Shown: positions 45,022-53,436, counted from the stretch's first letter. The stretch: DNA of 64,000 nt from Massilia kyonggiensis (GCF_024756235.1 NZ_JANUGY010000014.1:62001-126000), one strand, 5' to 3'. Made by a program: numbers and translations. Notes: generated from the letters alone by a model not told the origin.

Positions 45022-46810
45022 GCGGCTTGTCGAACGTGAACGCGCCCGTGCGGCAGGTGGCCAGCGTGGCCATCGGTCCGTACGGTGCGCGGTAGGCCTC
45101 GTTGCCCGCGACGTCGGCGGCGCTGCAGTCTGCCAGGCCGTCGACGGCGAAGGTGCGCACGGCACCGTCGCGGAACGCGATGGTCGTCCCGTCCACCGTG
45201 GCGCCGGCCGAGAACGACGCGTAGTCGAGGCTCACGCCGGCCACGTCCAGCGGCGCCGCCGGCGTGTAGGTGTCGGTGCGAGTGATGACGCCATGGCGCA
45301 AGGTATACTCGGTCTCGACCGCGATGCGCGCGTCTTTCACGGGCACGTTCTTGCCCAGCTTCGTCAGCGCGTCCTGGCGGTACGTCACGCGGTGGCCGCC
45401 GTCGATGCCGCTCGCCTCGATGTTCTTGATGAACGCGGTCGCGATCAATTCGCTGCCGTCGGCCAGGCGGAATTTCGGCAGCAGCTGCGGATGCGCGGCG
45501 CCGCTGTCGGCGATGCCGGAGACGATCCCGTACGAGAACGGCAGCGGATAATACGGGCTGTTCGCATGCTGGCCCGGTCCGCCGTTGATCATCGACAGGC
45601 TGAACACGTGCGGCCCATCGCGCCAGATGGCGAGGGCGCGGTCGTACTCGCCGCCCGCGAAGCGCGTGAGGCTGAACTTCGGACGCGCGCGTTCCAGCCA
45701 TGCGGCCAGGTCCGCGCGCGGCACGGCATTCTTCATGCCGGCCCGGTTCCACATCTCGTCCGTGCTGATCAACTGGTGCAGCAGCGAAAAGTTCTCGCCG
45801 AGGATGCGGTGCTTGCCGCGGTACGTGTCCGTGCGGCGGCCCTTGCCCCACATGTCGACGGAGTGCAGGGCGGGGTCGTACCAGAATTGCATGTAGCGCT
45901 CGCCGATGCGCGCCGAGTAGGCGTACGCGTACTCCTTTTCTTCCGGCGTGAGCACGCCGAGGTAGGCGGCCGTCGACAGGATTTCCAACATGGCCGTCTC
46001 GCCGTACGGCCCCAGGCTGCGGCCCATCGTGAAACCGCTGCCGTCCGCATCGGCCGCGTTCAGCGCGACGTCGGCGGATTTGCGCAGCAAGGCCTTCAGT
46101 TCCGGCGTGACGGTCAAGCCGGTCTCGATGAAGCGTTCGCAGATCTCGGCCGCCAGCAGGATGCTGTAGCGGTCGAAGCGGCCCTGGCCATCCGTCTCGT
46201 CGGAAAAGCCGTAGGTGCCGGAGTAGTCGGCGTAATGCTTCAGCATCCTGTCGAGCAGGACGTCGCTCGCCTGCGCGTCTTCCCAGCCCATCAGCAGGCG
46301 CAGGCGCGCGATGCTGAAGGCGACGCCGTAGTAATTGGTCGGCAGGTCGATCAGTTCATACGACGGCACGCGCACGAACGTGCGCCAGTCGAGTTTCCTG
46401 CGCAGCTGCTCGAGCGTGGCGGGACGCACGGCGCGCTCCAGCAGGCCCGCCTGCTTCAGCCTGTGCAGGGCGCCGATGTAGTAATAGATGCCCCAGGTAT
46501 CGTTTTCCATGCCGACGGTGAGGTCCGCGATGGACGCGTAGTCGCGCAACATGCCGGGCAGGCGCGGGTCATCGGTCGGCGTGTGCAGCAGCACGTCCGC
46601 GAGGCCTGTCGCGATTTTCCCGGGCAGGAATTTGTCGTGACTCTGGAACGGCGCGCGGCCGTCGACCGTGATGCCGTCCCGTTCCTTCACGAGCTTCTGG
46701 AAAAAGTAGTCCAGCTGCGGGTAGGCCTGTTCGACCGTCTGGTGCAGGGGCTGCGCGGCATGTGCGGAGGTCAGGACGGCCAACGCGAGGATGGGCAGGG
46801 CAGAACGCAT
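44990..46810 (-). CDS. Putative secreted polysaccharide lyase, family not assigned
   Basis: 606 residues with signal peptide MRSALPILALAVLTSAHAAQ. The first 370 residues are rich in helices with paired aromatic motifs (ENDTWGIYYYIGALHRL, DLPTNYYGVAFSIARLRLL, FDRYSILLAAEICERF), as in (alpha/alpha) toroid lyases. The remaining 230 residues are beta-rich (FSLSMINGGPGQHANSPYY, VETEYTLRHGVITRTDTY), like the sandwich domain of PL8, PL12 or PL38-type enzymes. I cannot place it in a numbered PL family by eye. The ATG at 46810 has CGGAGAC before it and an operator 16 bases upstream of that. Confidence 0.7.
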   Translation of the reverse strand: MRSALPILALAVLTSAHAAQPLHQTVEQAYPQLDYFFQKLVKERDGITVDGRAPFQSHDKFLPGKIATGLADVLLHTPTDDPRLPGMLRDYASIADLTVGMENDTWGIYYYIGALHRLKQAGLLERAVRPATLEQLRRKLDWRTFVRVPSYELIDLPTNYYGVAFSIARLRLLMGWEDAQASDVLLDRMLKHYADYSGTYGFSDETDGQGRFDRYSILLAAEICERFIETGLTVTPELKALLRKSADVALNAADADGSGFTMGRSLGPYGETAMLEILSTAAYLGVLTPEEKEYAYAYSARIGERYMQFWYDPALHSVDMWGKGRRTDTYRGKHRILGENFSLLHQLISTDEMWNRAGMKNAVPRADLAAWLERARPKFSLTRFAGGEYDRALAIWRDGPHVFSLSMINGGPGQHANSPYYPLPFSYGIVSGIADSGAAHPQLLPKFRLADGSELIATAFIKNIEASGIDGGHRVTYRQDALTKLGKNVPVKDARIAVETEYTLRHGVITRTDTYTPAAPLDVAGVSLDYASFSAGATVDGTTIAFRDGAVRTFAVDGLADCSAADVAGNEAYRAPYGPMATLATCRTGAFTFDKPLKIRWTIRYQ

Positions 46811-46825
46811 GCATGTCTCCGGTAT

Positions 46826-46840
46826 GGTTAAACGTTTTCC
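46826..46840. promoter_or_regulatory. LacI-type operator upstream of the unassigned lyase gene
   Basis: GGTTAAACGTTTTCC; the core TTAAACGTTTTC matches the locus consensus GTTAAACGTTTAAC with two changes. It lies 16-30 bases before the ATG at 46810. Confidence 0.65.
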
Positions 46841-46884
46841 AAAAAGGATAGGCCAACTCTACCGGAAAGTAAACGGGAGCGTGA

Positions 46885-47880
46885 TCAGGGCCGGCGGGCG
46901 ATCGTCGACGCGCGCAGGATCAGCTGCGGCGCGACCTTGGTGAGCTTCTCGACGTGTTCGCCGCGGATCACGGCGAGCAGCTTTTCCATCGCCGTCGCGC
47001 CCATGCGTTCGCTCTGCAGGTCGACGGTGGTGAGGGCCGGCGTCGTGTATTTGCCGTAGGGGATATTGTCGAAGCCGACGACGGAAATGTCCTGGGGGAT
47101 GGAGATGCCCAAGTTCGACGCTTCCTTCATGAAGCCGAGCGCCATCAGGTCGTTGTAGCAGATCAGCGCGTCCGGACGCCGGCTGCCCAGCACGATGGCG
47201 GAGCACAGGCGCTCGCCTTCGGCCAGCGACGGCGCTTCGGCGTCGAAGACCGCGAGGTCCAGGCCGGCGGCACCCAGGGATTCGCGAATGCCCCCGAGAC
47301 GCTCCTCGTCGCGCCGCGACTTGGAAAAGCCGAGGTAGGCGATGCGGCGGTGCCCCAGCATGCGCAGGTGCTGCGCGAGCATGTAGGCGCCGCCGTGGTC
47401 GTCGCTGGCCACCGTCGGCAGCGGCAAGTTGGCCAGGCTGCCGAAGAAGACGAGCGGCTTGTCGATCTCGGTCATCCACGCCATCTCGTGCTCGCGCATG
47501 CGCGAGAACACGATCATGCCGTCCACGCGCCGGCTCAGCTCTTCCAGCGTGCGCCGTTCGCGGCTGGGCGTTTCCTCCGTGTCGACGAGCAGGACGGAAA
47601 ACCCCTGGTCGTGCGCCACGCGGTTCGCGCCTTTCAGGATGCTGGAGAAGTGCGGGTTGGTGATATCCAGCACGGAGAGGCCGATGGTGTTCGTGCGCCC
47701 CGTGATCATCGACTTGGCCAGCGGGTTCGATTTATAGCCCAGCCCCGCGATCGCGGATTCGATCGCCGCCTCGACCTTGGGCGAAAAGCGCTGTGCGCCA
47801 TTGATGAATTTCGACACCGTGGCGGTGGACACCTGGGCTGCGGCGGCGACGTCGCGGATGGTCGGGGCGGACTTTTTCAT
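46885..47880 (-). CDS. LacI-family transcriptional regulator of the polyuronate locus
   Basis: 331 residues. The HTH and hinge (TIRDVAAAAQVSTATVSKFI, LGYKSNPLAKSM) are classical LacI/GalR, followed by a periplasmic-binding-like effector domain (TIGLSVLDITNPHFSSIL, VVGFDNIPYGKYTTPALTT). Operators with the LacI-family central CG lie before its own gene, the two lyases, both GH genes and udh, implying autoregulation and local repression. The inducer is probably an unsaturated or free uronate (inference). The ATG at 47880 has CCTCCC rather than a Shine-Dalgarno directly upstream. Confidence 0.92.
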   Translation of the reverse strand: MKKSAPTIRDVAAAAQVSTATVSKFINGAQRFSPKVEAAIESAIAGLGYKSNPLAKSMITGRTNTIGLSVLDITNPHFSSILKGANRVAHDQGFSVLLVDTEETPSRERRTLEELSRRVDGMIVFSRMREHEMAWMTEIDKPLVFFGSLANLPLPTVASDDHGGAYMLAQHLRMLGHRRIAYLGFSKSRRDEERLGGIRESLGAAGLDLAVFDAEAPSLAEGERLCSAIVLGSRRPDALICYNDLMALGFMKEASNLGISIPQDISVVGFDNIPYGKYTTPALTTVDLQSERMGATAMEKLLAVIRGEHVEKLTKVAPQLILRASTIARRP

Positions 47881-47885
47881 GGGAG

Positions 47886-47899
47886 GTTAATCGTTAATC
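47886..47899. promoter_or_regulatory. LacI-type operator at the regulator gene start
   Basis: GTTAATCGTTAATC, a degenerate copy of the locus palindrome, ends five bases before the lacI-type ATG. This fits autoregulation. On the coding strand it continues AACCTCCC-ATG, like the GH105 gene. Confidence 0.55.
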
Positions 47900-48030
47900 A
47901 GCGCGTTACTCAGCGGCACATCTTAGCATGCGTATTTGCGGCCGCAACCGAGCTGGGGCAAGAAATAGGAGCATGGAATCGTTGCCACTCGTGCGGCAGG
48001 GGCGCCTGGGTCGAAAATCGGGCCGAAAAA

Positions 48031-48074
48031 TTGACATTGAAACCGTTTTCGATATACTCGGTTAAACGTTTAAC
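48031..48074 (+). promoter_or_regulatory. Sigma-70 promoter with two LacI-type operators for uronate dehydrogenase
   Basis: The -35 TTGACA (48031-48036) and -10 TATACT (48053-48058), 16 bases apart, are near consensus. Operator half-match TGAAACCGTTTTCG (48038-48051) fills the spacer, and the perfect 14-base palindrome GTTAAACGTTTAAC (48061-48074) covers the start site. This is a textbook repression layout. Confidence 0.8.
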
Positions 48075-48091
48075 ATACAGCGAGCCTGTCC

Positions 48092-48916
48092 ATGACCCAA
48101 GCGACCGAGTCCAAGCCTTTCCATCGACTTCTCCTGACCGGCGCCGGCGGCGGCCTCGGCACCATGCTGCGCGAGCGCATCAAGCCCTGGGCCGACGTGG
48201 TCCGCCTCAGCGACATCAAGGACATCGCGCCCGCGGGTGAGGGCGAGGAAGTCGTGCGCTGCGACCTGGGCGACCGCGCCGCCGTGATGGCGCTGACGGA
48301 AGGCGTGGACGCCGTGCTGCACTTCGGCGGCGTCTCCGTCGAGGACACGTTCGAGACGATCATGCATGCCAACATCCTCGGCCTGCATCACCTGTACGAG
48401 GCCGTGCACAAGCGCGGCATCAAGCGTGTGATCTACGCGAGTTCCAGCCACGTCGTCGGCTACTACCCGACCACGCAGGTCGTCGACGCCAACGCGCCGC
48501 TGCGGCCGGACGGCATCTACGGCGTGTCGAAATGCTTCGGCGAGGCCTTGTCGCGCTATTACTTCGACCGCTTCGGCATCGAGACCGTGTGCCTGCGCAT
48601 CGGCTCGTCGTTCGGCGAGCCGCGCAACGCGCGCATGCTGGTCACGTTCCTCGCGTACGACGACCTCGTCGAACTGGTGCGCTGCGCGCTGTTCACGCCG
48701 CGCGTGGGCCACACGATCACGTACGGCGTGTCGGACAACCCGGTGCGCTGGTGGGACAACCGCGCGGCCGCCCACCTGGGCTTCGAGCCGCGCCACAGCG
48801 CGCGCGCCTTCGCCGACCGCTTCCCGGCCGGCGGCACGTGGGCGGAGGCGGGCGACATCACGGCCGTGTACCAGGGCGGGCCCTTTCTGACGGCGGGACC
48901 GATCTACGAAGACTGA
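48092..48916 (+). CDS. udh: Uronate dehydrogenase
   Basis: 274 residues, an extended SDR. LLLTGAGGGLGTMLRERI is the NAD-binding GxxGxxG motif and DGIYGVSKCFGEAL has the catalytic YxxxK. VIYASSSHVVGYYPT and AVLHFGGVSVEDTF match bacterial Udh enzymes (Agrobacterium, Pseudomonas). It oxidises D-glucuronate or D-galacturonate to the aldarolactone using NAD+, feeding the aldarate route. It stands alone on the plus strand under a strong promoter with two operators, and a terminator follows. No kduI, kduD or aldarate-pathway genes are within the window. Confidence 0.9.
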   Translation: MTQATESKPFHRLLLTGAGGGLGTMLRERIKPWADVVRLSDIKDIAPAGEGEEVVRCDLGDRAAVMALTEGVDAVLHFGGVSVEDTFETIMHANILGLHHLYEAVHKRGIKRVIYASSSHVVGYYPTTQVVDANAPLRPDGIYGVSKCFGEALSRYYFDRFGIETVCLRIGSSFGEPRNARMLVTFLAYDDLVELVRCALFTPRVGHTITYGVSDNPVRWWDNRAAAHLGFEPRHSARAFADRFPAGGTWAEAGDITAVYQGGPFLTAGPIYED

Positions 48917-48936
48917 CGCGAAGCGCGGAAGTGACG

Positions 48937-48966
48937 GGCCGGCGCAGAGATGCGCCGGCCGTTTTC
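48937..48966 (+). terminator. Rho-independent terminator after udh
   Basis: GGCCGGCGCA (48937-48946) and TGCGCCGGCC (48951-48960) form a perfect 10-base stem with loop GAGA, followed by GTTTTC. It lies 21 bases past the udh stop. Confidence 0.85.
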
Positions 48967-49182
48967 AATTCGGGGTCAGAGCACATTTTCCGCAAAATTC
49001 GGGGTCAGAGCACTTTTCGGTGCAAGGTCCATGAGGCAAGCGCGAAGAAGTGGTAGACGAAGGTCCGCCTGCCCGCATGATGATGTGTTGGGCTTTATTC
49101 GATGTTTATTGCGCAGCTGGAAATTAATCTGAAATGTGCTCTGACCCCGAATTCTTAAAAAAATGTGCTCTGACCCCGAATT
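48966..49182. repeat. REP-type paired inverted-repeat element (copy 2)
   Basis: Two direct copies of the motif with core TTCGGGGTCAGAGCAC (48966-48990 and 48995-49015) face two inverted copies (49131-49153 and 49157-49182). The centre of about 113 bases differs from that of copy 1 (1139-1355) except for a short TGCAAG stretch after the left pair. No transposase is encoded. It fills the gap between udh and the TonB receptor gene (48917-49268), which holds nothing else except two terminators. Confidence 0.75.
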
Positions 49183-49200
49183 ATGGAAATGGTTCGAGAT

Positions 49201-49232
49201 AAAAAAATGCCGCCAGGTCGCCCCGGCGGCAT
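49201..49232 (-). terminator. Rho-independent terminator of the TonB receptor operon
   Basis: On the minus strand ATGCCGCC (49232-49225) pairs with GGCGGCAT (49214-49207), followed by seven T (49206-49200). It lies about 37 bases past the receptor stop. Confidence 0.8.
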
Positions 49233-49268
49233 CGAGGGAAACGCGGGCCCGGGGCCAGCGGAGGAAAC

Positions 49269-51752
49269 TCAGAATTTCAAGTCAAGACGCACGCTGTAGA
49301 AGCGGAACACGTCGCGCGGCGGCACCCAGCTGTTGACCGTGATGGCCGGCGACGTCGACGTCGGGCCGGCGCGGTACGACGGGCCGCTGGCGTTGGCGTT
49401 GCCGATGTAGAAGCGGTCGAACAGGTTGTTGATGCGGAAGGACAGACGCCACATGTCGTTGTTCTGGCGCAGGCCGAAGCCAAGGTCCGTGATCGAGTAC
49501 GCGTTGTTCACCGAGCGCGGATCGTTGTTGATGTTGGTCTGGTACTCGGTCTGGTAACGCACGTACGCGTTCACGAAAGCCCAGTACGGCCGCTCGGCGA
49601 AGTGATAGTCGTAGTTGGTGCCGATGTTGACCTTGTTCTTCGGCGTGCCCGGGAAGATCCCGCCCGACAGGTCCTGCACGCCCGTCGTCGAGCCGGCACG
49701 GATCGGGAAGCAGGCGCGGTTCCAGCCGCCCAGCGAACCGCCTTCGCCCAGCCCCGTCGTGCCGATGGCGGGGTTCGTGTTGTCCTGGTAGCAGGGGCCG
49801 TTCTTCCAGTCGACGATCTCCGGACGCGTGTACGCGTACGACACGTTCATCGACCAGTTCGACGTCAGCAGGAAGTGCGAGTCGATTTCGACGCCGCGCG
49901 TGCGGATCTTCGGGATCGAGTTCAGTTGCGTGTAGATGGTCGGGTCGTTCGGCAGCACGAACGACGTGTTCTGCTGATAGTTCTTGAAGTCCGTCTTGTA
50001 GATTGTGGCCGCGAGCGACATGCGGTTGTGGAACAGGTTCGCCTTGGTCCCGAGTTCGATACTGCGGCTCGTCTCCGGCGCCACGGGGAACGCGGCCGCC
50101 GCCTTCAGGCCGCTCGTCACGTCGTACGCGAGGCCCTTGTAGCCGGTGGCCGTCATCGCATACACCATCCAGTCGCTGTTGATCTGCTTCTGGATCGACA
50201 GCTTGCCCGTCGTCGCCCAGTCGCGGTTGCCGCTGCTGGAAAACTGGTCCTGGCCGACGGGTCCCGGCACGAACGTCGAGCGGTCCAGCTGGTCGGTGTA
50301 GAAGTTGCGGATGTAGTTGAAGCCCGACGTCTCCACGTTGCGGCGGATGCCCGCGACCAGCGTGTACGTCGGATAGAAGTCCCACGTGGCCTGGCCGAAC
50401 ACGGCGCGGTTCACGTTGTAGATGTCGGTGTAGTAGTTCGTGGGACTCGACGGCGAGCTGGCCGTGCAGACGCTCGGGCGCACGCAGAAGCCGCGGATGA
50501 AGTGGCGGTCGATCTCGTTCTGCGCCCACCACAGGCCGGCCACGTAGCGCAGCTTGCCGACGTCGGGTGACACGTAACGGAATTCCTGCGTCTTCGAACG
50601 GATGTCGTACGTGCCGAACTGCGCGTTCCCGACGCTGAATTTCGTCTCGCCCGGTCGCGCGATGGTGGGCACGTCGACGAAGTCCTGGTCGCGGTAATCG
50701 TTTGCCTTGTAGTGCTCGTACGAGGAGATCGACATCAGGGTGCCGTCGTTCGGCAGGTTGTACGAGAACTTCAGGCCCGTGCCGAACGTGGTCGAGTTGA
50801 TCCCGGTCGGGAAGTCGCGCCGCACGTTGCGGTTGTTCGGATCGTACGGGTTGATGCCGGCCAGCGTGAGCGACGCGGGCAGCTGCGGGTTGCCGTTCAT
50901 GTACGCGGTCGCGAGGTCGGCCTGGGCGCCCGCGCGGTAAAAGCCGTTCACGGCCGTCACGCCGCGGCTGTTTTCCTGCGCGTTGTAATGCGGCGTGAAG
51001 TCGATCTCCAGGTCCTTGATCGGTTTCCACTGGAACTTGGCCATGATCGTCCTGCCGCCCGACCCGTTGACCTTCTGGCCGTTCGTCAGGTTCGTGAAGT
51101 TGCCGGGCATGTCGCTCTTGTTGACGGCGATGCGCATGCCGAAGTCGTCGCGCAGCTTGCCGCCGACCGATGCGCCCACGCGCCACTCGTGGTCGTTCGT
51201 ATAGTAGGCGTTGGCGCGGTAGACGATCGGACCGCTGATGGGCTTCGTGACGATGTTGATGGCGCCGGCCACGGCGGACTTGCCGAACAGCGTCGACTGC
51301 GGCCCTTTCAGCACTTCCACGCGCGCCACGTCGGCCAGGTCGCGGAAGGCCTGGAACTGGCTGGCGATCGGGATGTCGTCGATGATGACGGAGACGTCGG
51401 ACTCCACGCCGATGCCGACGGAGACGGTACCGATACCGCGCATGAAGATGGCGTTGTTGGCGGCGGTCGTGCCCGACGACAGCGTCAGCGACGGCGTCAG
51501 GTTGATGACGTCCTCGATCTCGCGCACGTTGTTGCGCTGGATCTCCGCTTCGGACAGCACGGAGATCGACTCCGGCACGTTTTCCAGCCGCTCCACGCGC
51601 TTGTTCGCGGTGACCAGCACGGTCTGCAACTGGTTCGGACTCGGGTTTTCCTGCGCCTGCGCCGGCGCTGCCCAGTGGGCGACGGCGATCGCGACGACGG
51701 CCGCCACGGGCTTGACCGCGATCCGCGCGCCCGGTGTTCTCTGCTTGCTCAC
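49269..51752 (-). CDS. TonB-dependent outer-membrane receptor of the polyuronate locus
   Basis: 827 residues. The signal peptide ends in PAQAQ. A plug domain follows (VLVTANKRVERLENVPESIS, VEVLKGPQSTLFGKSAVAGA) and a barrel with the usual C-terminal aromatic strand ending RLDLKF. It should import oligosaccharides or another large solute at the expense of the proton-motive force via TonB; siderophore use cannot be excluded by sequence alone. The start is GTG at 51752 with AAGGAG upstream. It is 18 bases downstream of the GH88 gene, so both are one operon behind an operator at 53064-53077. Confidence 0.88.
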   Translation of the reverse strand: MSKQRTPGARIAVKPVAAVVAIAVAHWAAPAQAQENPSPNQLQTVLVTANKRVERLENVPESISVLSEAEIQRNNVREIEDVINLTPSLTLSSGTTAANNAIFMRGIGTVSVGIGVESDVSVIIDDIPIASQFQAFRDLADVARVEVLKGPQSTLFGKSAVAGAINIVTKPISGPIVYRANAYYTNDHEWRVGASVGGKLRDDFGMRIAVNKSDMPGNFTNLTNGQKVNGSGGRTIMAKFQWKPIKDLEIDFTPHYNAQENSRGVTAVNGFYRAGAQADLATAYMNGNPQLPASLTLAGINPYDPNNRNVRRDFPTGINSTTFGTGLKFSYNLPNDGTLMSISSYEHYKANDYRDQDFVDVPTIARPGETKFSVGNAQFGTYDIRSKTQEFRYVSPDVGKLRYVAGLWWAQNEIDRHFIRGFCVRPSVCTASSPSSPTNYYTDIYNVNRAVFGQATWDFYPTYTLVAGIRRNVETSGFNYIRNFYTDQLDRSTFVPGPVGQDQFSSSGNRDWATTGKLSIQKQINSDWMVYAMTATGYKGLAYDVTSGLKAAAAFPVAPETSRSIELGTKANLFHNRMSLAATIYKTDFKNYQQNTSFVLPNDPTIYTQLNSIPKIRTRGVEIDSHFLLTSNWSMNVSYAYTRPEIVDWKNGPCYQDNTNPAIGTTGLGEGGSLGGWNRACFPIRAGSTTGVQDLSGGIFPGTPKNKVNIGTNYDYHFAERPYWAFVNAYVRYQTEYQTNINNDPRSVNNAYSITDLGFGLRQNNDMWRLSFRINNLFDRFYIGNANASGPSYRAGPTSTSPAITVNSWVPPRDVFRFYSVRLDLKF

Positions 51753-51770
51753 AACGTCTCCTTGGTTTTT

Positions 51771-52991
51771 CTAATGAAAACTGCCAGTCCCGCTGCGCGC
51801 CGCCTTCAGGCGCAGCAGCGCCTCCAGAAAGTAGTAATCCGCGTAATTCAGCGGTACATCGATTTCCGATTTGGCCGGCTTGTGGCCGGTTGCATGCTTG
51901 AGGAGGAAGCCGCCGTTCTCACCAGGCTTTGCGAGGTACGCACTGGACGACAGGCTGCGCAGCGTCTGTTCCGCGAAGTCGCGGTAGCGCGCGGCCGTCT
52001 CGCGGTCGGAGAACGCCGCCAGTTCCAGCAGGGCGGAGGCGGCGATGGCGGCGGCGGACGTGTCGCGCGGGGCGTCGGGAATGGCCGGGTCGTCGAAGTC
52101 CCAGTAGGGCACCTTGTCGGCCGGCAGGCGTGGATGGGTCGTGTAGAAGCGGGCGATCCTGTGCGCCTGCCGAAGGTATTCGTCGCGATGCGTTTCGCGG
52201 TACATCATCGTGTAGCCGTACAGGCCCCACGCCTGTCCGCGTGCCCATGCCGAGTCGTCCGCGTAACCTTGCACGGTCACGCGCGCACGCACGGCGCCCG
52301 TCTTCGGGTCGTAGTCGACGAGGTGGAAGCTGGAGCCGTCGGGGCGGAAGTGGTTCTTCAGCGCGGTGTCGGCATGGGCGATGGCGATCTCGCGGTAGCG
52401 CGGTTCGTTCGCGGCTTTCGACGCCCACATCAGCAGCTCCAGGTTCATCATGTTGTCGATGATGACGGGGAAAGCCCACGTCGTATTGGGCCACAGGTCC
52501 CACGACTGGACGCTGCCGACTTTTGGATTGAAGCGCGTGATGAGCGTCGTCGCGCCGGCCAGCAGGGCGTCGCGGTAGGCCACGCGGGTGGCCGCGTCGT
52601 CGACGAGGCGCAAGCCGTTGCCGTAGCCGGCGCCCAGCATGAAGCCGAGATCGTGCTGGGACTTGTCGAATTTCGCGGGGGCCGTCAGCGCCGTGTAGCG
52701 CATCGCGGCCGTTTTCCAGGCGGCGTCGCCGGTGGCTTCGAACAGGTACCACAGCGAGCCGGGAAAGAAGCCGGCCGTCCAGTCGCCCGGTCCGACCATT
52801 TTGACTTCGCCGCGCTCCACGGTGCGCGGAAAGCCTGGTTTACCCGCAGCCTTGTCCAGCAGGACGCGGTATTGCGCGGTAGCGACCTTGAAGTCTTGTG
52901 CGATGACGGCGTCGATCGGTTCCGCGGCCGTTGCGGCCAGCGGCGCGCAGGCCGCCAGCAGGATCCCGCAGAAAATCGTTTTCGCAGTCAT
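51771..52991 (-). CDS. GH88 unsaturated glucuronyl hydrolase (secreted)
   Basis: 406 residues with signal peptide (ending ATA-AE). GDWTAGFFPGSLWYLFEATG is the GH88 start motif. KSQHDLGFMLGAGYG and VIIDNMMNLELLMW carry the two catalytic-site Asp residues known from Bacillus UGL, and DDSAWARGQAWGLYGYTMMY is also typical. GH88 hydrates the double bond of 4,5-unsaturated glucuronyl (or galacturonyl) ends made by lyases, releasing keto-uronate. It is upstream of and co-transcribed with the TonB receptor. Pairing GH88 with GH105 in one locus suggests two kinds of linkage in the substrate. Confidence 0.92.
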   Translation of the reverse strand: MTAKTIFCGILLAACAPLAATAAEPIDAVIAQDFKVATAQYRVLLDKAAGKPGFPRTVERGEVKMVGPGDWTAGFFPGSLWYLFEATGDAAWKTAAMRYTALTAPAKFDKSQHDLGFMLGAGYGNGLRLVDDAATRVAYRDALLAGATTLITRFNPKVGSVQSWDLWPNTTWAFPVIIDNMMNLELLMWASKAANEPRYREIAIAHADTALKNHFRPDGSSFHLVDYDPKTGAVRARVTVQGYADDSAWARGQAWGLYGYTMMYRETHRDEYLRQAHRIARFYTTHPRLPADKVPYWDFDDPAIPDAPRDTSAAAIAASALLELAAFSDRETAARYRDFAEQTLRSLSSSAYLAKPGENGGFLLKHATGHKPAKSEIDVPLNYADYYFLEALLRLKAARSGTGSFH

Positions 52992-53063
52992 CGCCCCGTC
53001 TCCTTGTTGGTCTGATTATTGAGCAAATCGTAATCAGAACGCGAAGCGGTGTCAACAAAAATA

Positions 53064-53077
53064 GGAAAACGCTTAAC
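53064..53077. promoter_or_regulatory. LacI-type operator upstream of the GH88-TonB operon
   Basis: GGAAAACGCTTAAC matches the locus palindrome around central ACG with four changes from GTTAAACGTTTAAC. It lies 73-86 bases before the GH88 ATG, consistent with a promoter-region operator. Confidence 0.55.
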
Positions 53078-53145
53078 TACGTGTTTTCAGGGCGTGAGTA
53101 CGTGCCGATCGGCGTTCGAGAGAAATCGTTTTGCCGGAAAGGCGG

Positions 53146-53436
53146 CTAGAATGGCGGCGGGTCGTCCGGCAGTGCCGGCGGCACGTCGAGGTCGATCGTC
53201 GTACGCGGCAGGCGCGCGAGATCGGCACCGTCGACGAGCGCCTGCGCCTGGAACGCGGCATGCGCGCGCACACCATGCTTTTGCACGGACACGAGCAGGA
53301 TGGGCAGGGTGGGGAAGTACGGGCGCAGGCGTTCCAGCAGCACGTCGCCGACGCCGGGCGCGACCCACGCCGGCGGCGGAAAGGCCAGCGCCACGCGCAC
53401 GCCTTTCAGTTCGGTGAGGGCGACTTCGAGTTTCAA
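53146..53436 (-). CDS. Small hypothetical protein coupled to the S24 repressor gene
   Basis: 96 residues, not recognised. TTG at 53436 overlaps the repressor stop in a TTGA, implying translational coupling. The sequence starts KLEVALTELKGVRVALAFPP and contains LLERLRPYFPTLPILLVSVQ and a Pro-rich acidic tail. No signal peptide or obvious membrane helix is seen. Codon use looks genuine. A role with the repressor is inferred only from coupling. Confidence 0.55.
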   Translation of the reverse strand: MKLEVALTELKGVRVALAFPPPAWVAPGVGDVLLERLRPYFPTLPILLVSVQKHGVRAHAAFQAQALVDGADLARLPRTTIDLDVPPALPDDPPPF

